Positions 20,476-20,647 of a DNA stretch of 20,647 bases are shown one piece after another. The notes beneath the pieces were generated by a model that did no database searches, was not told the origin of the DNA, and worked only from the letters and a program-made list of their open reading frames with translations. The stretch comes from Plakobranchus ocellatus. Taxonomy: Eukaryota; Mollusca; Gastropoda; Plakobranchidae. A program made the position numbers and the translations under genes. The stretch is taken from assembly GCA_019648995.1 (NCBI GenBank), contig BLXT01001503.1:804577-825223 (forward strand), written 5' to 3'. How positions within the stretch are numbered: position 1 is the stretch's first letter; every line of letters begins with the position of its first letter.

Positions 20476-20647
20476 CTTTTCCCAAAGGACACAGCCAGGA
20501 CTTGACCCTATGACCATAACAACATCTAGATAGACTGCTACTTTTCCCAAAGGACACAGCCAGGATATGACCCCATGACCCTAACAACACCTAGATAGAC
20601 TGCTACTTTTCCCAAAGGACACAGTGCTAGCACAGCCAGGACTTGAC
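20476..20647. repeat. 65-bp tandem repeat, running off the right edge
   Basis: Units start CTTTTCCCAAAGGACACAGC at 20476, 20541 and 20606, giving a period of exactly 65 bp; at least 2.6 units are present. The units share TAACAACAxCTAGATAGACT and differ at a few bases. The third unit has an 11-nt insertion (TGCTAGCACAG) after GGACACAG. Read on the minus strand, GGTCATAGGGTCAAGTCCTG followed by a GTGTCCTTTGGGAAAAG motif resembles the B-box-to-core part of some invertebrate SINEs, so the array may derive from a SINE piece. Confidence 0.9.

Noticed and set aside
20476..20647. CRISPR-like array at the right edge
   Set aside because: The 65-bp units are head-to-tail copies without unique spacers, in an intron of an animal gene.

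Overview
This is AT-rich animal nuclear DNA with multi-exon genes, GT-AG introns, tRNA-derived SINEs, a PIF/Harbinger DNA transposon and many simple repeats. No operons or bacterial genes are visible. Repeat style and protein sequences suggest an invertebrate, most likely a lophotrochozoan such as a marine mollusc. That assignment is inference; the sequence shows only that the genome is metazoan.

Two protein-coding genes can be rebuilt exon by exon and lie head to head. On the minus strand, 9287 down to 6316, is a complete three-coding-exon gene for a CARHSP1/CSDC2-type cold-shock-domain RNA-binding protein (143 aa). A probable long 3' UTR lies to its left and a probable non-coding 5' exon near 10.35-10.5 kb. 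On the plus strand, 14157 to beyond the right edge, is a mitochondrial carrier of the UCP4 (SLC25A27) type. Seven coding exons (230 residues) are in the window and roughly the last 90 residues lie outside it. Intron 2 of this gene must use a GC donor to keep the frame.

Region by region: 1-2960 is non-coding with one SINE-like element (635-905). 2960-6315 is probably CARHSP1 3' UTR and flank. 6316-9302 holds the CARHSP1 coding exons, with a SINE in the second coding intron. 9303-14156 is the 5' intron, the candidate first exon and the intergenic space, with an inverted SINE copy, a long GA microsatellite and an intact-ended 1,010-bp Harbinger element (12144-13153) that carries only a broken N-terminal piece of a transposase. 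14157-20647 is the UCP4 gene, with another SINE copy in intron 6, a 150-bp tandem duplication that copies the end of exon 7 with its splice donor, and a 65-bp tandem repeat running off the right edge.

The two genes have no evident shared pathway: one is a cytoplasmic mRNA-binding protein, the other an inner-mitochondrial-membrane transporter. I found no undescribed multi-gene system. The most notable items are the Harbinger derivative, the GC-AG intron, and the duplicated splice-donor segment, which creates a potential in-frame 30-nt microexon.
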